Assembly (NCBI RefSeq): GCF_004118285.1 | Contig: NZ_SDHY01000001.1 | Coordinates: forward strand, 62,001 to 126,000 | DNA length: 64,000 nt | Reading direction: 5' to 3' | Source: Aquirufa rosea | GTDB taxonomy: Bacteria; Bacteroidota; Bacteroidia; Cytophagales; Spirosomataceae | Translations under genes and position numbers: made by a program | The notes under the pieces: model-generated | Told to the model about the DNA's origin: nothing | The model's database searches: none | Seen by the model: the letters and a program-made list of their open reading frames with translations, nothing else | In this document: in pieces, positions 1 through 9,972 of the stretch | Layout of the letters: each line of letters begins with the position of its first letter | Numbering within the stretch: position 1 is the first letter of the stretch

Positions 1-293
1 CTCAAAAGGTTAGGCGTTTGATTAAAGAATATACGCAACAATTGTTGAAAGTATTTGACTTTATCGTATCGCCAACTACCTCGACTACGGCATATCGACT
101 AGGGGAAAAAACCTTGGATCCATTGCAGATGTATTTAGGTGATTTGTTTACAGTTCAGGCTAATGTAGCAGGACTTCCTGCTGTTTCTATTCCTATGGGA
201 GAGGATTCATCTGCTTTACCTATGGGCTTTCAGATAATGGGGGATGTGTTTCAGGAAGAGGCATTATTAAATTTGGCGAGTGAATTAGTCTAA
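1..293 (+). CDS. gatA: Glu-tRNA(Gln)/Asp-tRNA(Asn) amidotransferase subunit A, C-terminal part
   Basis: This is the 3' end of gatA; the frame is already open at base 3 and the start lies outside the window. The roughly 97 residues match the end of the amidase-signature subunit, which releases ammonia from glutamine for the transamidation of misacylated tRNA in the GatCAB complex. Seen directly: the stretch VSPTTSTTAYRLGEKTLDP followed by MYLGDLFTVQANVAGLPAVS, which is the conserved C-terminal block of GatA (PTTP...DPL.MY..D.FT...N.AG.P..S.P). The catalytic Ser-cisSer-Lys residues are upstream and cannot be checked. The downstream transglycosylase starts 4 bases after the stop. Confidence 0.88.
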   Translation, partial: QKVRRLIKEYTQQLLKVFDFIVSPTTSTTAYRLGEKTLDPLQMYLGDLFTVQANVAGLPAVSIPMGEDSSALPMGFQIMGDVFQEEALLNLASELV

Positions 294-297
294 TACT

Positions 298-1728
298 TTG
301 ATAAATAGAGTTTTACATATTGCTTTTGGTTTAATTCTTATTGTTAATACATTAGGAAGGGCACAGGTATGGAATTCTTTTAAACCCATATTAGATGAAA
401 AGGTGATTGATTCTTTGGCTCAATATGAGCAAGGTTCTCCCACCGCATGGATGATCGATCCGCTATTGATTGAGAGTCGCTTAAAACAAATTAATAATCA
501 AATCCCATTACCCTACAATTTCTACGTTCATCAGTTTGTTGAATATTTTGCATTCCGTAAATCAGACTTTACACAACGCATGTTGGAAAAGCGAGATTTA
601 TATTTTCCTATTTATGAAAAGTATCTGAAACAATATAATCTACCTGATGAGTTAAAATATTTGTCTTTGATTGAATCGGGATTAGATCCAAAAGCCATTT
701 CCAACAAAGGTGCAGGTGGACTTTGGCAATTTATGCCCTACACTGCTAGAGGTGATTTTGGTCTTCGGGTAGATTCCTATATTGATGAACGATTTGATCC
801 AGAAAGGGCAACAGAGGCTGCTTGTAAATACCTTAGACAATTATACCGAATTTTTGGCGATTGGCATTTAGCTTTAGCGGCCTATAATACTGGTCCTGGA
901 AATGTCAAGCGTGCCATCAGAAATTGTAAGGGAACAGATGATTTTTGGGGAATTTATCCTTGTTTGCCCAAGCAAACGAGAGCCTATGTACCTCAATTTA
1001 TTGCCATGGCATACATGATGAACTTTCATTGGGATCATGCCATTCACCCAGAAACATGGGTAAGCCATGTGCCTTCAGATACCATTCAAATCAATGGCTA
1101 TTTGAACCTTAGTGTTTTTGCGTCTATATCAAAGGTTTCCATGGATACCTTGAAACGATTGAATCCGCATGTATTAACACATTTCTTGCCAAAAGATTCT
1201 AGGGCATTCGTCTTAAAAATTCCCAAGGATAGGGCTGAGTTCATCCAATTAAATCGAAAGTACATCTTAGATTCTGCTGGAATAGCTCCCATCACTTTTC
1301 AGCCATCAGTGGCATTGGATAGCAACTCCAGCATGAAAATGCGTTTAGTAAAAGTGCGCTATAAAGTTAAAAAAGGTGAGACCATTTATGAGGTAGCTCG
1401 GAAATATGAAATCTCAGTTTTTGAGTTAAAAAGGATTAACCGTTTAAAAAGAAATCGCTTGAAAAAAGGCCAAAATTTATTTGTTTTGGAGAAGCAATGG
1501 TTTCCTCTTAAGTCAAATGTTCAGTTGTCTGATTCTGAGTCGGTTAAGGTGACAACTAAATCATTGATTTCGAAGAAAAAGAAAGTTAAATATTATTTGG
1601 TGCGTTCAGGAGATACTTTATCAGATATTGCAGAAAAGCATGACGGATTGACCGTAGCAAAAATTAAAAAATTAAATCGATTGCGTTCAGTTGTGTTGAA
1701 ACCCGGGATGCGTCTTAGAATTTCCTAA
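298..1728 (+). CDS. Lytic transglycosylase (SLT domain) with two LysM domains, MltD-like
   Basis: Predicted periplasmic or outer-membrane murein hydrolase that cleaves the glycan strand to a 1,6-anhydro product. The N terminus (residues 1-22) is a hydrophobic signal peptide ending in RAQ. The SLT domain spans about 110-250: the catalytic Glu is E126 in LSLIESGLDPKAISNKGAGG, followed by LWQFMP and AAYNTGPGNV. Two LysM modules that bind peptidoglycan lie at about 355-400 (YKVKKGETIYEVARKY) and 431-476 (YLVRSGDTLSDIAEKH). The start is TTG at 298; no in-frame ATG lies before the signal peptide ends. Domain order and length (476 aa) fit MltD of Bacteroidota. It sits between gatA and ruvA with 2-4 base gaps, so it is probably cotranscribed. 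Confidence 0.92.
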   Translation: MINRVLHIAFGLILIVNTLGRAQVWNSFKPILDEKVIDSLAQYEQGSPTAWMIDPLLIESRLKQINNQIPLPYNFYVHQFVEYFAFRKSDFTQRMLEKRDLYFPIYEKYLKQYNLPDELKYLSLIESGLDPKAISNKGAGGLWQFMPYTARGDFGLRVDSYIDERFDPERATEAACKYLRQLYRIFGDWHLALAAYNTGPGNVKRAIRNCKGTDDFWGIYPCLPKQTRAYVPQFIAMAYMMNFHWDHAIHPETWVSHVPSDTIQINGYLNLSVFASISKVSMDTLKRLNPHVLTHFLPKDSRAFVLKIPKDRAEFIQLNRKYILDSAGIAPITFQPSVALDSNSSMKMRLVKVRYKVKKGETIYEVARKYEISVFELKRINRLKRNRLKKGQNLFVLEKQWFPLKSNVQLSDSESVKVTTKSLISKKKKVKYYLVRSGDTLSDIAEKHDGLTVAKIKKLNRLRSVVLKPGMRLRIS

Positions 1729-1730
1729 AG

Positions 1731-2318
1731 ATGATTGCATATTTACAAGGAAAATTAGCTCACAAAGACAGAACTTATGTCATTATTGATGTCAATGGGG
1801 TAGGATATGAAGTAAGGATATCACTTCAAACTTATGATAGTCTATCTGATGGACATGAGTCCATTAAATTGTTTACTCATTTACAGATTAAGGAAGACGC
1901 GCATACTTTGGTAGGTTTTCATAGTATGGACGAAAAGCTGTTATTTCTGGATTTAATAAGTGTTTCGGGAATTGGTTTGAGTACCGCTTTGGTCATGCTT
2001 TCCTCATTTTCTTCAGGTGAAATTAGATCGGCGATCATGAATGAGAATATTGCCATGATTCAGTCGATCAAAGGCATAGGATCTAAAACTGCTCAACGAG
2101 TTATTTTAGAATTAAAAGATAAATGTAAAAAAGATGCTCTTTTTGTCGAGGCAGGATTAAGTGCTCAAGACAAATCCTTTGGTGTTAAACAAGAAGCATT
2201 AGCCGCTCTTGTTACTTTGGGTATTGCTCGGGGTGCTGCGGAGAAAAGTTTGGATACTTTGTTAAAAAATCATCCAGATGCTTCGATTGAGCAATTAATT
2301 AAGTTAGCCCTTCGTTAA
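1731..2318 (+). CDS. ruvA: Holliday junction branch migration protein RuvA
   Basis: Junction-binding subunit of the RuvAB(C) recombination machine; it tetramerises on four-way junctions and loads the RuvB motor. The 195-residue protein has the N-terminal OB fold (MIAYLQGKLAHKDRTYVIID, VNGVGYEV), two helix-hairpin-helix motifs (SVSGIGLSTALVML and IKGIGSKTAQRVILELKDK) and the C-terminal three-helix domain that contacts RuvB (about 150-195, AALVTLGIARGAAEKSL). Length is normal. It begins 2 bases after the transglycosylase stop, and sprA begins 28 bases later. No ruvB or ruvC is present in the window. Confidence 0.97.
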   Translation: MIAYLQGKLAHKDRTYVIIDVNGVGYEVRISLQTYDSLSDGHESIKLFTHLQIKEDAHTLVGFHSMDEKLLFLDLISVSGIGLSTALVMLSSFSSGEIRSAIMNENIAMIQSIKGIGSKTAQRVILELKDKCKKDALFVEAGLSAQDKSFGVKQEALAALVTLGIARGAAEKSLDTLLKNHPDASIEQLIKLALR

Positions 2319-2346
2319 ATTGGTTTAAATTTATTTTCGGAAAATT

Positions 2347-5300
2347 GTGCCTTTAAATATTCTATCACGTGTTCTTATTGTCATGTTTGCTTTTATGCTA
2401 CCCATAGATGTAGTTCAAGGAGCAGGCTTGGGTAGTAGGAATTTTTGGGAAGAAGACACCACTTTGGAGAAAAGTGGTAAAAGGCCTAGATATACACTTA
2501 AATCGTCGAGTACCTTTTCTTTATTACCCAATCAAGCAAAATCTCCTTTTGCAATCTACTCTATTAAAGGCGCTAAAACCGCCTATTCTTTTTTTAATCA
2601 AAACCAGCTCGTTCAGTCTCAGCAATTAGGAAATATTTCAGTTCAGCCTGTGCGTCCATTTTCTTTTCAGGAATACGCACGCGAACAAGACCGACAAGTA
2701 AATCGAAGTTTCTGGAATGCTTATTCCAAAAGCCTAGATGGAAGTAGTTCATTACAATCTAGAGGCTTATTTCCTAAAATAGAGTTACCACCTGCCATCG
2801 ATCGAATATTTGGAGGAAATGAAGTTTACTTTAAGCCCAATGGTAGTTTATTGTTGGATATTGGCTATATGGGACAGTTTGTGGATAATCCAGCCATACC
2901 TGTACAATTGCGTTATGTGGGTAACTTGTTTTTCAATGAGCAAGCGCAAATTAACTTCCAGGGTAAGATTGGAGAAAAGCTGAATTTAAATACCAATTTT
3001 GATACCAAGGCAAGTTTTAATTTTCAGAACCAATTGAAATTAAATTGGAAAACTCAGGAAGAAGATATTTTGCAAAATATTGAATTGGGAAATACTTCTT
3101 GGACGCTCAATTCTCAATTGATTCCCGGAGTTCAAAACTTGTTTGGATTAAAGACACTGATGCGATTTGGTAATTTGGATGTAACGGTGGTGGCTGCCCA
3201 ACAACGTTCCAAGCAGGATTGTATCACCCTAAAAGGCGGTGCACAAGGTAAATCTTTCGAGATTAGAGCAGATCAGTATGATGAGAATCGACATTTTTTT
3301 CTATCTTCTTATTTTAGAAACCAATATGAACAGGCATTAAAAAATGTTCCCGTTTTATCAAGCGGAATTACGATTACCAGGGTAGAGGTGTATGTCACAA
3401 ACCGTACACAAAGCACAGAAACCTTACGAAATTTGATTTCACTATCCGATTTAGGGGAGTCTGCTCCTTACAATATAAGTAACCCGAGTTTATCGCCCAT
3501 TATTCCCAATCAACCCGTTGATAATAAGAATAATGGACTTTATGATAAATTGGTAAATGATGTGGAAATCAGGAAATCAGATCAAGCATCTTATCGCTTG
3601 GAGTCTGCCTATAATTTGCAAAGAGGAACTGATTTTGACATGTTAAAAGGTGCTAAGCGTCTCAATGAGCGTGAATTTAAATTTCACCCAACTTTAGGTT
3701 ATTTGTCTTTGGTCTCCCCACTTAGAAATGATGAGGTTTTGGCGGTGGCATATGAGTACACCTTAAATGGTAGAAAGTATAAAGTAGGAGAATTGACTGA
3801 GGATTATCAGGCTAGGAGAGATGATGAGGTCTTGGTATTAAAAATGCTTAAATCTTCCACCATTCGCAATAATTTGTACCATCCTATGTGGGATTTGATG
3901 ATGAAGAATATTTATTCATTAAATACCAATGGACTGGCTAAGCAAAATTTTCAATTGCGCATTGTATATAAAGATGATGCCTCAGGTATCGACAATTCCA
4001 ATTTGATAGAGGGGCAAAATTTAAAGGACATTCCTTTGGTGAAAGTCCTAGGTTTGGACAAGTTAAATTTTGCAGGTGACCCGCAGCCTGATGGTAATTT
4101 TGATTTTGTAGATGAAATAACGATTGATGCCAAAAATGGTCGAATCATATTTCCGGTCTTAGAACCCTTTGGTAAAAATTTGAAATCACATTTTACAGCT
4201 GGAGAGAGCAATCTTGTCAATAAATATGTCTTTGATGAATTATACCGAAAAACTCAGACAGATGCCTTGCAGTTGGCTGGTAAAAATAAGTTTTTCTTGA
4301 AAGGCTCATTTCAATCTGGTATGGGCAGTGATATTATGTTACCATTTGGGGTAGAAGCCAAATCGGTCACTGTTTCAGCCGGAGGACAGCTTTTAACTTC
4401 TGGTACTGATTTCATTGTAGAAGGGATGTCTGGCCGTGTGAAAATCATCAATGAAAGTATTTTTTCATCAGGTAGAGAATTGAAGATTTGTTATGAGAAA
4501 CCTGATTTGTTTTCCAATCAAGTACGGACTTTATTAGGAACCCGCTTGGATTACAATTTAGGTGCTGATTTTCATTTAGGGGCTACCTTCCAAAACATGA
4601 GCGAGAGCCCACCTGCATTTTTCCGTCGTGTGGCCATAGGAAATGAGCCAGTTAATAATACCCTGATTGGTTTTGATGCAAGTGTATTTAGAAAATCAAA
4701 TGCCATTACTCGAGCATTGGATGCCTTACCGTTCGTTTCTACCAAAGAAGCGTCGGTGATCGATTTCCAGGGAGAGGTCGCCAAATTAATTCCCAATGTG
4801 AATGACCGGGTACAGGGTAACGCCTTTATTGATGATTTTGAGGCAGCTCGTATTGTGTATAATTTTTCATCTCAGCCAACGCTTTGGAAGCCTGCTGCAA
4901 CACCCAAGGAGTTTATTCCAGGTAATCCGAGAGATATATCTTCTAATTTTAAAAGAGCCAAAATTTCTGCTTATAATGTAGATGCCAGTATTTATGGGCA
5001 AGGTGGATTTGGTTTAGACATTCCGGGTATTGATCCCAATAAGGTGAATGCTTATGCCTATGAAAGGGTAGTTACTCCCAAAGGACTATTCCCCAATAAA
5101 GATTTTGCCAATAACATCACCAATTTACCGCTTGGAGTATTGGATGTGGCCTATTTCCCTCAAGAACGAGGTATTTATAATTTTAATCCTAATTTAACTA
5201 CTCGGGGTTTGCTGGCAGGTGATCCTAAAAATAATTTTGGGGCTATTACTAGGGCCATCAATTCCGATACAGATTTTGACAATGCCAATGTCGAGCAAAT

Positions 5301-8300
5301 TGAATTTTGGTTGATGAACCCATTCGTTACCGGTGAGACGGGTAAAGTAAGAGATGGTATTTTCAATAAAAACAATGAAACGGGTGGTAAACTTGTCTTC
5401 CATTTGGGAGATATCTCAGAGGACTTTATACCTGATGGATTCTCTAATTTTGAGAACGGTATACCAGCTGGTGAAAAGATTACTTCTGGCAATACCCAAA
5501 ATGTAGAAGTTACCCCTTGGGGAATTGCTCCTAAGAGACAGTTTGTGATCAATGCCTTTGATAATCAAGGAGGTAGATCGATGCAAGATGTGGGTTTAGA
5601 CGGTTTAGCTAATCAGGTAACAGAGACTACTAATATTTCAGAAGAAACTTATTTTAAAGAATATCTTAATCAAATACGTACTAAAGTTACCGATCAAGCT
5701 GCTTTAACTTCTATTGTCAGGGATCCTGCAGGAGATGACTTTGAGTATTACTTGAATGAAAAATTTAATGGTACCGAAAGTTTAATTGAGCGATATAAAA
5801 ACTTTATGGGTTTGGAAAATAACTCTCCAACCACCGCTAACCCGAGTAATACCAACTTTACGGAGGCCAATAGCATGTCGCCAGATCGAGAAGATTTAAA
5901 TACGGATAATACAGTCAATGAAGTTGAATCTTACTTTAAATACGAGGTTGACCTTAAACCTGGGCAATTGGAAGTGGGTAAGGGTTATATCGTAGATAAG
6001 GTGACGGAAAATGGAGTGGATTGGTACTTGTTTAGGATACCAATCAAAGATAAACCTACTTCTGTAGGTGGTATGAATAGCTTTAAATCCATTCGTTTCT
6101 TCAGAATGCTGTTGACTCAATTCCAAGATCCAGTTGTTTTGCGTTTTGCTCAACTACAACTTTCGGGATATTCTTATCGAAAATTCTTAGGTGATCTAGA
6201 TAAAAAGAATGGGGTTGATATTCCCGAACCTTATGATGCAAAATTCAAGGTTTCCTCCGTAAATATTGAGGAAAATGGTCCTGCTGCCAAAGGAAATAAT
6301 ACTATACCCTATGTGGTTCCTCCTGGATTTGTACGGGATCAAGACATAACCACTATCAACAATGCTCGATTGAATGAACAATCCATGAGTTTATGCGTGG
6401 AGAACTTACGTCCAGGGGATGCGCGTGCGGTATTTAAGAATACTAACTTTGATTTTATCAATTACAAACGTTTACGCATGTTTGTTTCCATGCAAAGCCA
6501 AGATCAAATCAATGGGAAGGTGGCTGCATTTTTGCGTATTGGTACAGATTTGACTGATAATTATTATGAGGTTCAATCTTTGGGATTGATTCAAACCCAA
6601 AAGGGACAAAGTTTAGATATAGAGATTTGGCCAGCTGAAAATGAATTCGATATAGAGTTTGATTTATTGAAGCGGGCTAAAATGGAACGAGACAAGCAAG
6701 GTAGATCATTGAATGATCGTTTTTCCATCATTATGACTAGTGGTTCCGGAAAGCAGTATCGGGTAACTGTCATGGGTAGACCTGACCAAAGTGCCAGTAT
6801 GACTATGATGATTGGTATGCGTAATATCAGTACTGATGGCCCAAAAAGTTTTTGTATTTGGGTAAATGAATTGAGGGCTTCTGATTTTGACCAAACTTCA
6901 GGAGAAGCTGCTGTGGGTAAATTAGGTTTAAAATTGGCAGATCTAGGTACGGTAACCATGAATGGTAGTTTTAAAAACTATGGTTTTGGAGGTGTGCAGT
7001 CGAAAATCTCTGATCGTTCCAGAGAAAATTATGTGGAATATGGTATTACAGCTAATTTGAACTTAGAGAAGTTTTTACCGGCTAATTGGGGACTTCGTAT
7101 TCCATTTTTTATAACCTATGACAAGAGAAATATTTCTCCACAATTTGATCCCTTAGACCCAGATATCTTCTTGTCGAATTCATTGGATACTAAGGGAGCA
7201 GCTTATGCTAGATTAGTGGAGGATAATACAGAACGACGGGGTTTTAATTTCACCAATGTTCGAAAGGTAAAGTCGAATCTATCCAAACGGGCCTATCTGT
7301 GGGATTTATCTAATTTTACTTTTTCTTATGCTTATTCTGAAATGCTCCGCTCTAGTACTATGATAGATGCCTATCAGCAATACAGTCAACGCGGTAGTAT
7401 TTTATATTCCTTTACCACCAACTCCTCTTTTTGGGAGCCTTTTAGTAAATTAATTGTAGGTTCATCCTGGTTGGATATCATTAAGGATTTTAGTTTTAAT
7501 TGGAAGCCAAGTTCCTTTACAGTAAGAGCCGAAATGGACCGTAGTTTTATTAAAACTCAATTACGAAATCAGGATTTAAATACGATTGGGGTAGCTCCTC
7601 AGTTTGAAAAGTATTGGTTCTTTAACAGGCAATATGCCTTGAATTGGAATTTGACTAAGAGTGTCATCTTTAATTATAACACTCAAGTGAATGCTATCAT
7701 CGACGAACCTTTTGGTGATATTGATACGCAAGCTAAAAGAGATTCTGTGACGAAAAATCTGAGGTCATTTGGTCGTGCCAAGAATTTTGATCAACAAGCA
7801 GGTATTGTGTGGAGATTGCCTTTACAAAAGCTTCCTTTGACAGATTGGATGAATGCAGATTATACGCATCGAATAGGTTACAATTATTTTGCTAATTCTT
7901 TCAATATACGAGATTCATTGAATTTACCATTTGGAGATATTATTAAAAATACCCGCGAAAGGGCCATCAGTGGAAAGGTGGATTTTGTTTCTTTGTATAA
8001 TCGAATTAGAGCATTGAGGTGGGCAAACACTCCAGCGGCAGAAGGTAAAAACGTGGCGAGAAATCCAGGGGATGAGGAAGAGATTACGATACCAAGTAAA
8101 TCTTTGGTGAAATCTTTTGCTCGCCTTTTATTGACTTTACGCGGTATTCAGGTGAATTACTCAGTGAATGAGTCTACAACCTTACCAGGTTTCCTTCAGC
8201 AACCTGGATTATTTGGATTAAATGGAAATACTTCAGCTCCTGGATTAGATTTTGTCACAGGTAGTCAGGATGATGGTATTCGCTTTAAAGCAGCACAAGA

Positions 8301-9468
8301 AGGATGGTTGACCAAAAGCACAGTTCAGAATGTACCTTTTACTCAAATACGAAATACCAAGTTTAGTTATATCACCCAATTGGAACCCAATAAAGATTTG
8401 AGGATTCAATTGGAAGGTAATTACAATAGGGGAGACAATTATCAAGAATTCTTTAGGCCTACCACAGCAGGTGGTAAATTTGTGAGTCAAAATCCTTTGA
8501 GGTCTGGAAATTACTCGATGTCTTTTTTGTCCTTCTTGACGGCTTTTAAAGATCCACAAGTAGTATTTGATGAATTTAAGTCGAACCGTGAAGTATTACT
8601 GGCTCGTTTGAAAAGAGCTAAAGCGGCTGATGGTAGCTACAATGTTAATTCACAAGATGTCTTAATTCCATCCTTTTTTGCGGCTTATTCGGGAGTATCT
8701 GCTCAAACGGTTAAATATTCTCCATTTTACGACATACCTCTGCCTAATTGGAAAGTGGATTATAATGGCATCAATTTAATACCTTGGTTAAAAAAGAAGT
8801 TTAGTTCATTTACCATCACGCACATGTATTCTAGCACTTACAGCGTGGGTAATTTTATTTCGTCGTTGGAATATGGTCAGTTTGAGAATGATTATATGAA
8901 TTTGACGTTAAACAGTTTATTGTATCCATTATCATCTCGATTTGATCCTAAGACAAATACCTTGATTCCAGTATATGTCATGAGTACCATTTCGTTTTCG
9001 GAAAGATTTTCTCCATTGGTTGGGTTTAATGCCATTACTAAAAGTAGGGTTTCATTGCGATTGGAATATAATCAGGATAGAAATGTAGGACTAAATTTAT
9101 CCAACTCACAGGTAGCTGAATTGGCCAATAAAGACTTTACTGTATCTGTTGGTTTCACTCGTGCCAACATGTTGATACCATTTAAAATTAATGGAGCTTA
9201 TGTTCGCCTGCCGAATGACTTGAGATTTAATATGAACCTGACTGTACGTGATACTAGAACTTTACAAAGAAAATTAGATGCTGAGACCATTGTGACACAG
9301 GGCTTTATTAATTTCCAGTTTAGACCTCAAATAACTTACTCTGTAAATAATAAATTATCTGTGACGGCTTATTTTGATAAAATGATGAATAACCCATTGG
9401 TTTCTAATTCTTTCTATCGCTCTACGGTGGCAGGTGGATTCCAAATTAGATACAGTTTATCTGAATAG
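2347..9468 (+). CDS. sprA: Type IX secretion translocon SprA (cell surface protein SprA/Sov)
   Basis: Very large outer-membrane translocon of the type IX secretion system, which in Flavobacterium johnsoniae forms a single-chain 36-strand barrel through which cargo reaches the surface (established knowledge). At 2373 residues it matches SprA/Sov of other Bacteroidota (about 2400-2500). The start is GTG at 2347 and is followed by a signal peptide (MPLNILSRVLIVMFAFMLPI) cut near VQGAG. Family-typical stretches include PPAIDRIFGGNEVYFKPNGS, the IDDFEAARIVYNFSSQP segment and long runs of alternating strands rich in Asn and aromatics near the C terminus. No frameshift or internal repeat expansion was noticed. 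Its neighbours ruvA and gcvH are housekeeping genes; the other T9SS protein here is Plug at 40.2 kb. Confidence 0.96.
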   Translation: MPLNILSRVLIVMFAFMLPIDVVQGAGLGSRNFWEEDTTLEKSGKRPRYTLKSSSTFSLLPNQAKSPFAIYSIKGAKTAYSFFNQNQLVQSQQLGNISVQPVRPFSFQEYAREQDRQVNRSFWNAYSKSLDGSSSLQSRGLFPKIELPPAIDRIFGGNEVYFKPNGSLLLDIGYMGQFVDNPAIPVQLRYVGNLFFNEQAQINFQGKIGEKLNLNTNFDTKASFNFQNQLKLNWKTQEEDILQNIELGNTSWTLNSQLIPGVQNLFGLKTLMRFGNLDVTVVAAQQRSKQDCITLKGGAQGKSFEIRADQYDENRHFFLSSYFRNQYEQALKNVPVLSSGITITRVEVYVTNRTQSTETLRNLISLSDLGESAPYNISNPSLSPIIPNQPVDNKNNGLYDKLVNDVEIRKSDQASYRLESAYNLQRGTDFDMLKGAKRLNEREFKFHPTLGYLSLVSPLRNDEVLAVAYEYTLNGRKYKVGELTEDYQARRDDEVLVLKMLKSSTIRNNLYHPMWDLMMKNIYSLNTNGLAKQNFQLRIVYKDDASGIDNSNLIEGQNLKDIPLVKVLGLDKLNFAGDPQPDGNFDFVDEITIDAKNGRIIFPVLEPFGKNLKSHFTAGESNLVNKYVFDELYRKTQTDALQLAGKNKFFLKGSFQSGMGSDIMLPFGVEAKSVTVSAGGQLLTSGTDFIVEGMSGRVKIINESIFSSGRELKICYEKPDLFSNQVRTLLGTRLDYNLGADFHLGATFQNMSESPPAFFRRVAIGNEPVNNTLIGFDASVFRKSNAITRALDALPFVSTKEASVIDFQGEVAKLIPNVNDRVQGNAFIDDFEAARIVYNFSSQPTLWKPAATPKEFIPGNPRDISSNFKRAKISAYNVDASIYGQGGFGLDIPGIDPNKVNAYAYERVVTPKGLFPNKDFANNITNLPLGVLDVAYFPQERGIYNFNPNLTTRGLLAGDPKNNFGAITRAINSDTDFDNANVEQIEFWLMNPFVTGETGKVRDGIFNKNNETGGKLVFHLGDISEDFIPDGFSNFENGIPAGEKITSGNTQNVEVTPWGIAPKRQFVINAFDNQGGRSMQDVGLDGLANQVTETTNISEETYFKEYLNQIRTKVTDQAALTSIVRDPAGDDFEYYLNEKFNGTESLIERYKNFMGLENNSPTTANPSNTNFTEANSMSPDREDLNTDNTVNEVESYFKYEVDLKPGQLEVGKGYIVDKVTENGVDWYLFRIPIKDKPTSVGGMNSFKSIRFFRMLLTQFQDPVVLRFAQLQLSGYSYRKFLGDLDKKNGVDIPEPYDAKFKVSSVNIEENGPAAKGNNTIPYVVPPGFVRDQDITTINNARLNEQSMSLCVENLRPGDARAVFKNTNFDFINYKRLRMFVSMQSQDQINGKVAAFLRIGTDLTDNYYEVQSLGLIQTQKGQSLDIEIWPAENEFDIEFDLLKRAKMERDKQGRSLNDRFSIIMTSGSGKQYRVTVMGRPDQSASMTMMIGMRNISTDGPKSFCIWVNELRASDFDQTSGEAAVGKLGLKLADLGTVTMNGSFKNYGFGGVQSKISDRSRENYVEYGITANLNLEKFLPANWGLRIPFFITYDKRNISPQFDPLDPDIFLSNSLDTKGAAYARLVEDNTERRGFNFTNVRKVKSNLSKRAYLWDLSNFTFSYAYSEMLRSSTMIDAYQQYSQRGSILYSFTTNSSFWEPFSKLIVGSSWLDIIKDFSFNWKPSSFTVRAEMDRSFIKTQLRNQDLNTIGVAPQFEKYWFFNRQYALNWNLTKSVIFNYNTQVNAIIDEPFGDIDTQAKRDSVTKNLRSFGRAKNFDQQAGIVWRLPLQKLPLTDWMNADYTHRIGYNYFANSFNIRDSLNLPFGDIIKNTRERAISGKVDFVSLYNRIRALRWANTPAAEGKNVARNPGDEEEITIPSKSLVKSFARLLLTLRGIQVNYSVNESTTLPGFLQQPGLFGLNGNTSAPGLDFVTGSQDDGIRFKAAQEGWLTKSTVQNVPFTQIRNTKFSYITQLEPNKDLRIQLEGNYNRGDNYQEFFRPTTAGGKFVSQNPLRSGNYSMSFLSFLTAFKDPQVVFDEFKSNREVLLARLKRAKAADGSYNVNSQDVLIPSFFAAYSGVSAQTVKYSPFYDIPLPNWKVDYNGINLIPWLKKKFSSFTITHMYSSTYSVGNFISSLEYGQFENDYMNLTLNSLLYPLSSRFDPKTNTLIPVYVMSTISFSERFSPLVGFNAITKSRVSLRLEYNQDRNVGLNLSNSQVAELANKDFTVSVGFTRANMLIPFKINGAYVRLPNDLRFNMNLTVRDTRTLQRKLDAETIVTQGFINFQFRPQITYSVNNKLSVTAYFDKMMNNPLVSNSFYRSTVAGGFQIRYSLSE

Positions 9469-9492
9469 GATTAATTTCTGATTCAAATTCGA

Positions 9493-9524
9493 TTTGCAAA
9501 AAATGATAACTTTAATGACCTTTG
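9493..9524 (+). promoter_or_regulatory. Candidate Bacteroidota-type promoter for gcvH
   Basis: TTTG at 9493-9496 is followed after 20 bases by GACCTTTG at 9517-9524, close to the Bacteroidota consensus TTTG-N17-23-TAnnTTTG with a mismatch in the TA step. It would start transcription roughly 20 bases before the gcvH ATG at 9547, in the gap after sprA. Confidence 0.45.
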
Positions 9525-9546
9525 TGTCATCAATAAAATAAAAGAC

Positions 9547-9927
9547 ATGAATTTTCCAGAACAATTAAAATATACCCAAGAACATGAGTGGATTCGCCTA
9601 GAAGGTGATGTAGCTGTTGTAGGAATTACTGATTTTGCACAAGGTGAGTTGGGTGATATTGTATTTGTGGAAGTTGAAACAGTAGGTAAAAGTATCGCAA
9701 AAGATGCGGTATTCGGTACGGTAGAAGCTGTAAAAACTGTTTCTGATTTATTCTTACCTGTTGCGGGTGAGGTAGTTGAATTTAATACAGCATTAAATAA
9801 TAGTCCAGAGTTAATTAATACCGATCCTTATGGAGAAGGTTGGATTGTGAAAATAAAACCTAATAATACGGGTGATTTATCCGAATTAATGGATGTTAGC
9901 AAGTATAAATCATTTATTGGACATTGA
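9547..9927 (+). CDS. gcvH: Glycine cleavage system H protein
   Basis: Lipoyl carrier of the glycine cleavage complex; it shuttles the aminomethyl group between the P, T and L proteins. The 126-residue protein has the full lipoyl-domain fold with the lipoylation lysine K63 in [20 protein letters not shown], and the N-terminal [20 protein letters not shown] block. Length is normal. It appears monocistronic: a candidate promoter precedes it and a strong intrinsic terminator follows 5 bases after the stop. No gcvP or gcvT is nearby, as is common in this phylum. Confidence 0.97.
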   Translation: MNFPEQLKYTQEHEWIRLEGDVAVVGITDFAQGELGDIVFVEVETVGKSIAKDAVFGTVEAVKTVSDLFLPVAGEVVEFNTALNNSPELINTDPYGEGWIVKIKPNNTGDLSELMDVSKYKSFIGH

Positions 9928-9932
9928 TTTTT

Positions 9933-9959
9933 AAACCCTGTTTTTCAGGGTTTTTTTTT
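9933..9959 (+). terminator. Rho-independent terminator after gcvH
   Basis: An 8-bp stem (AAACCCTG at 9933-9940 with CAGGGTTT at 9946-9953), a loop of five T and a continuing T run to 9959. The next ATG (9973) is 14 bases downstream. Confidence 0.9.
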
Positions 9960-9972
9960 ATACAAAACCATC

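Noticed and set aside
5175-5552. Open frame on the minus strand inside sprA
   Set aside because: No homology or start context is recognisable, and the plus strand is intact SprA; it is a shadow of the coding sequence, as are several others along sprA.
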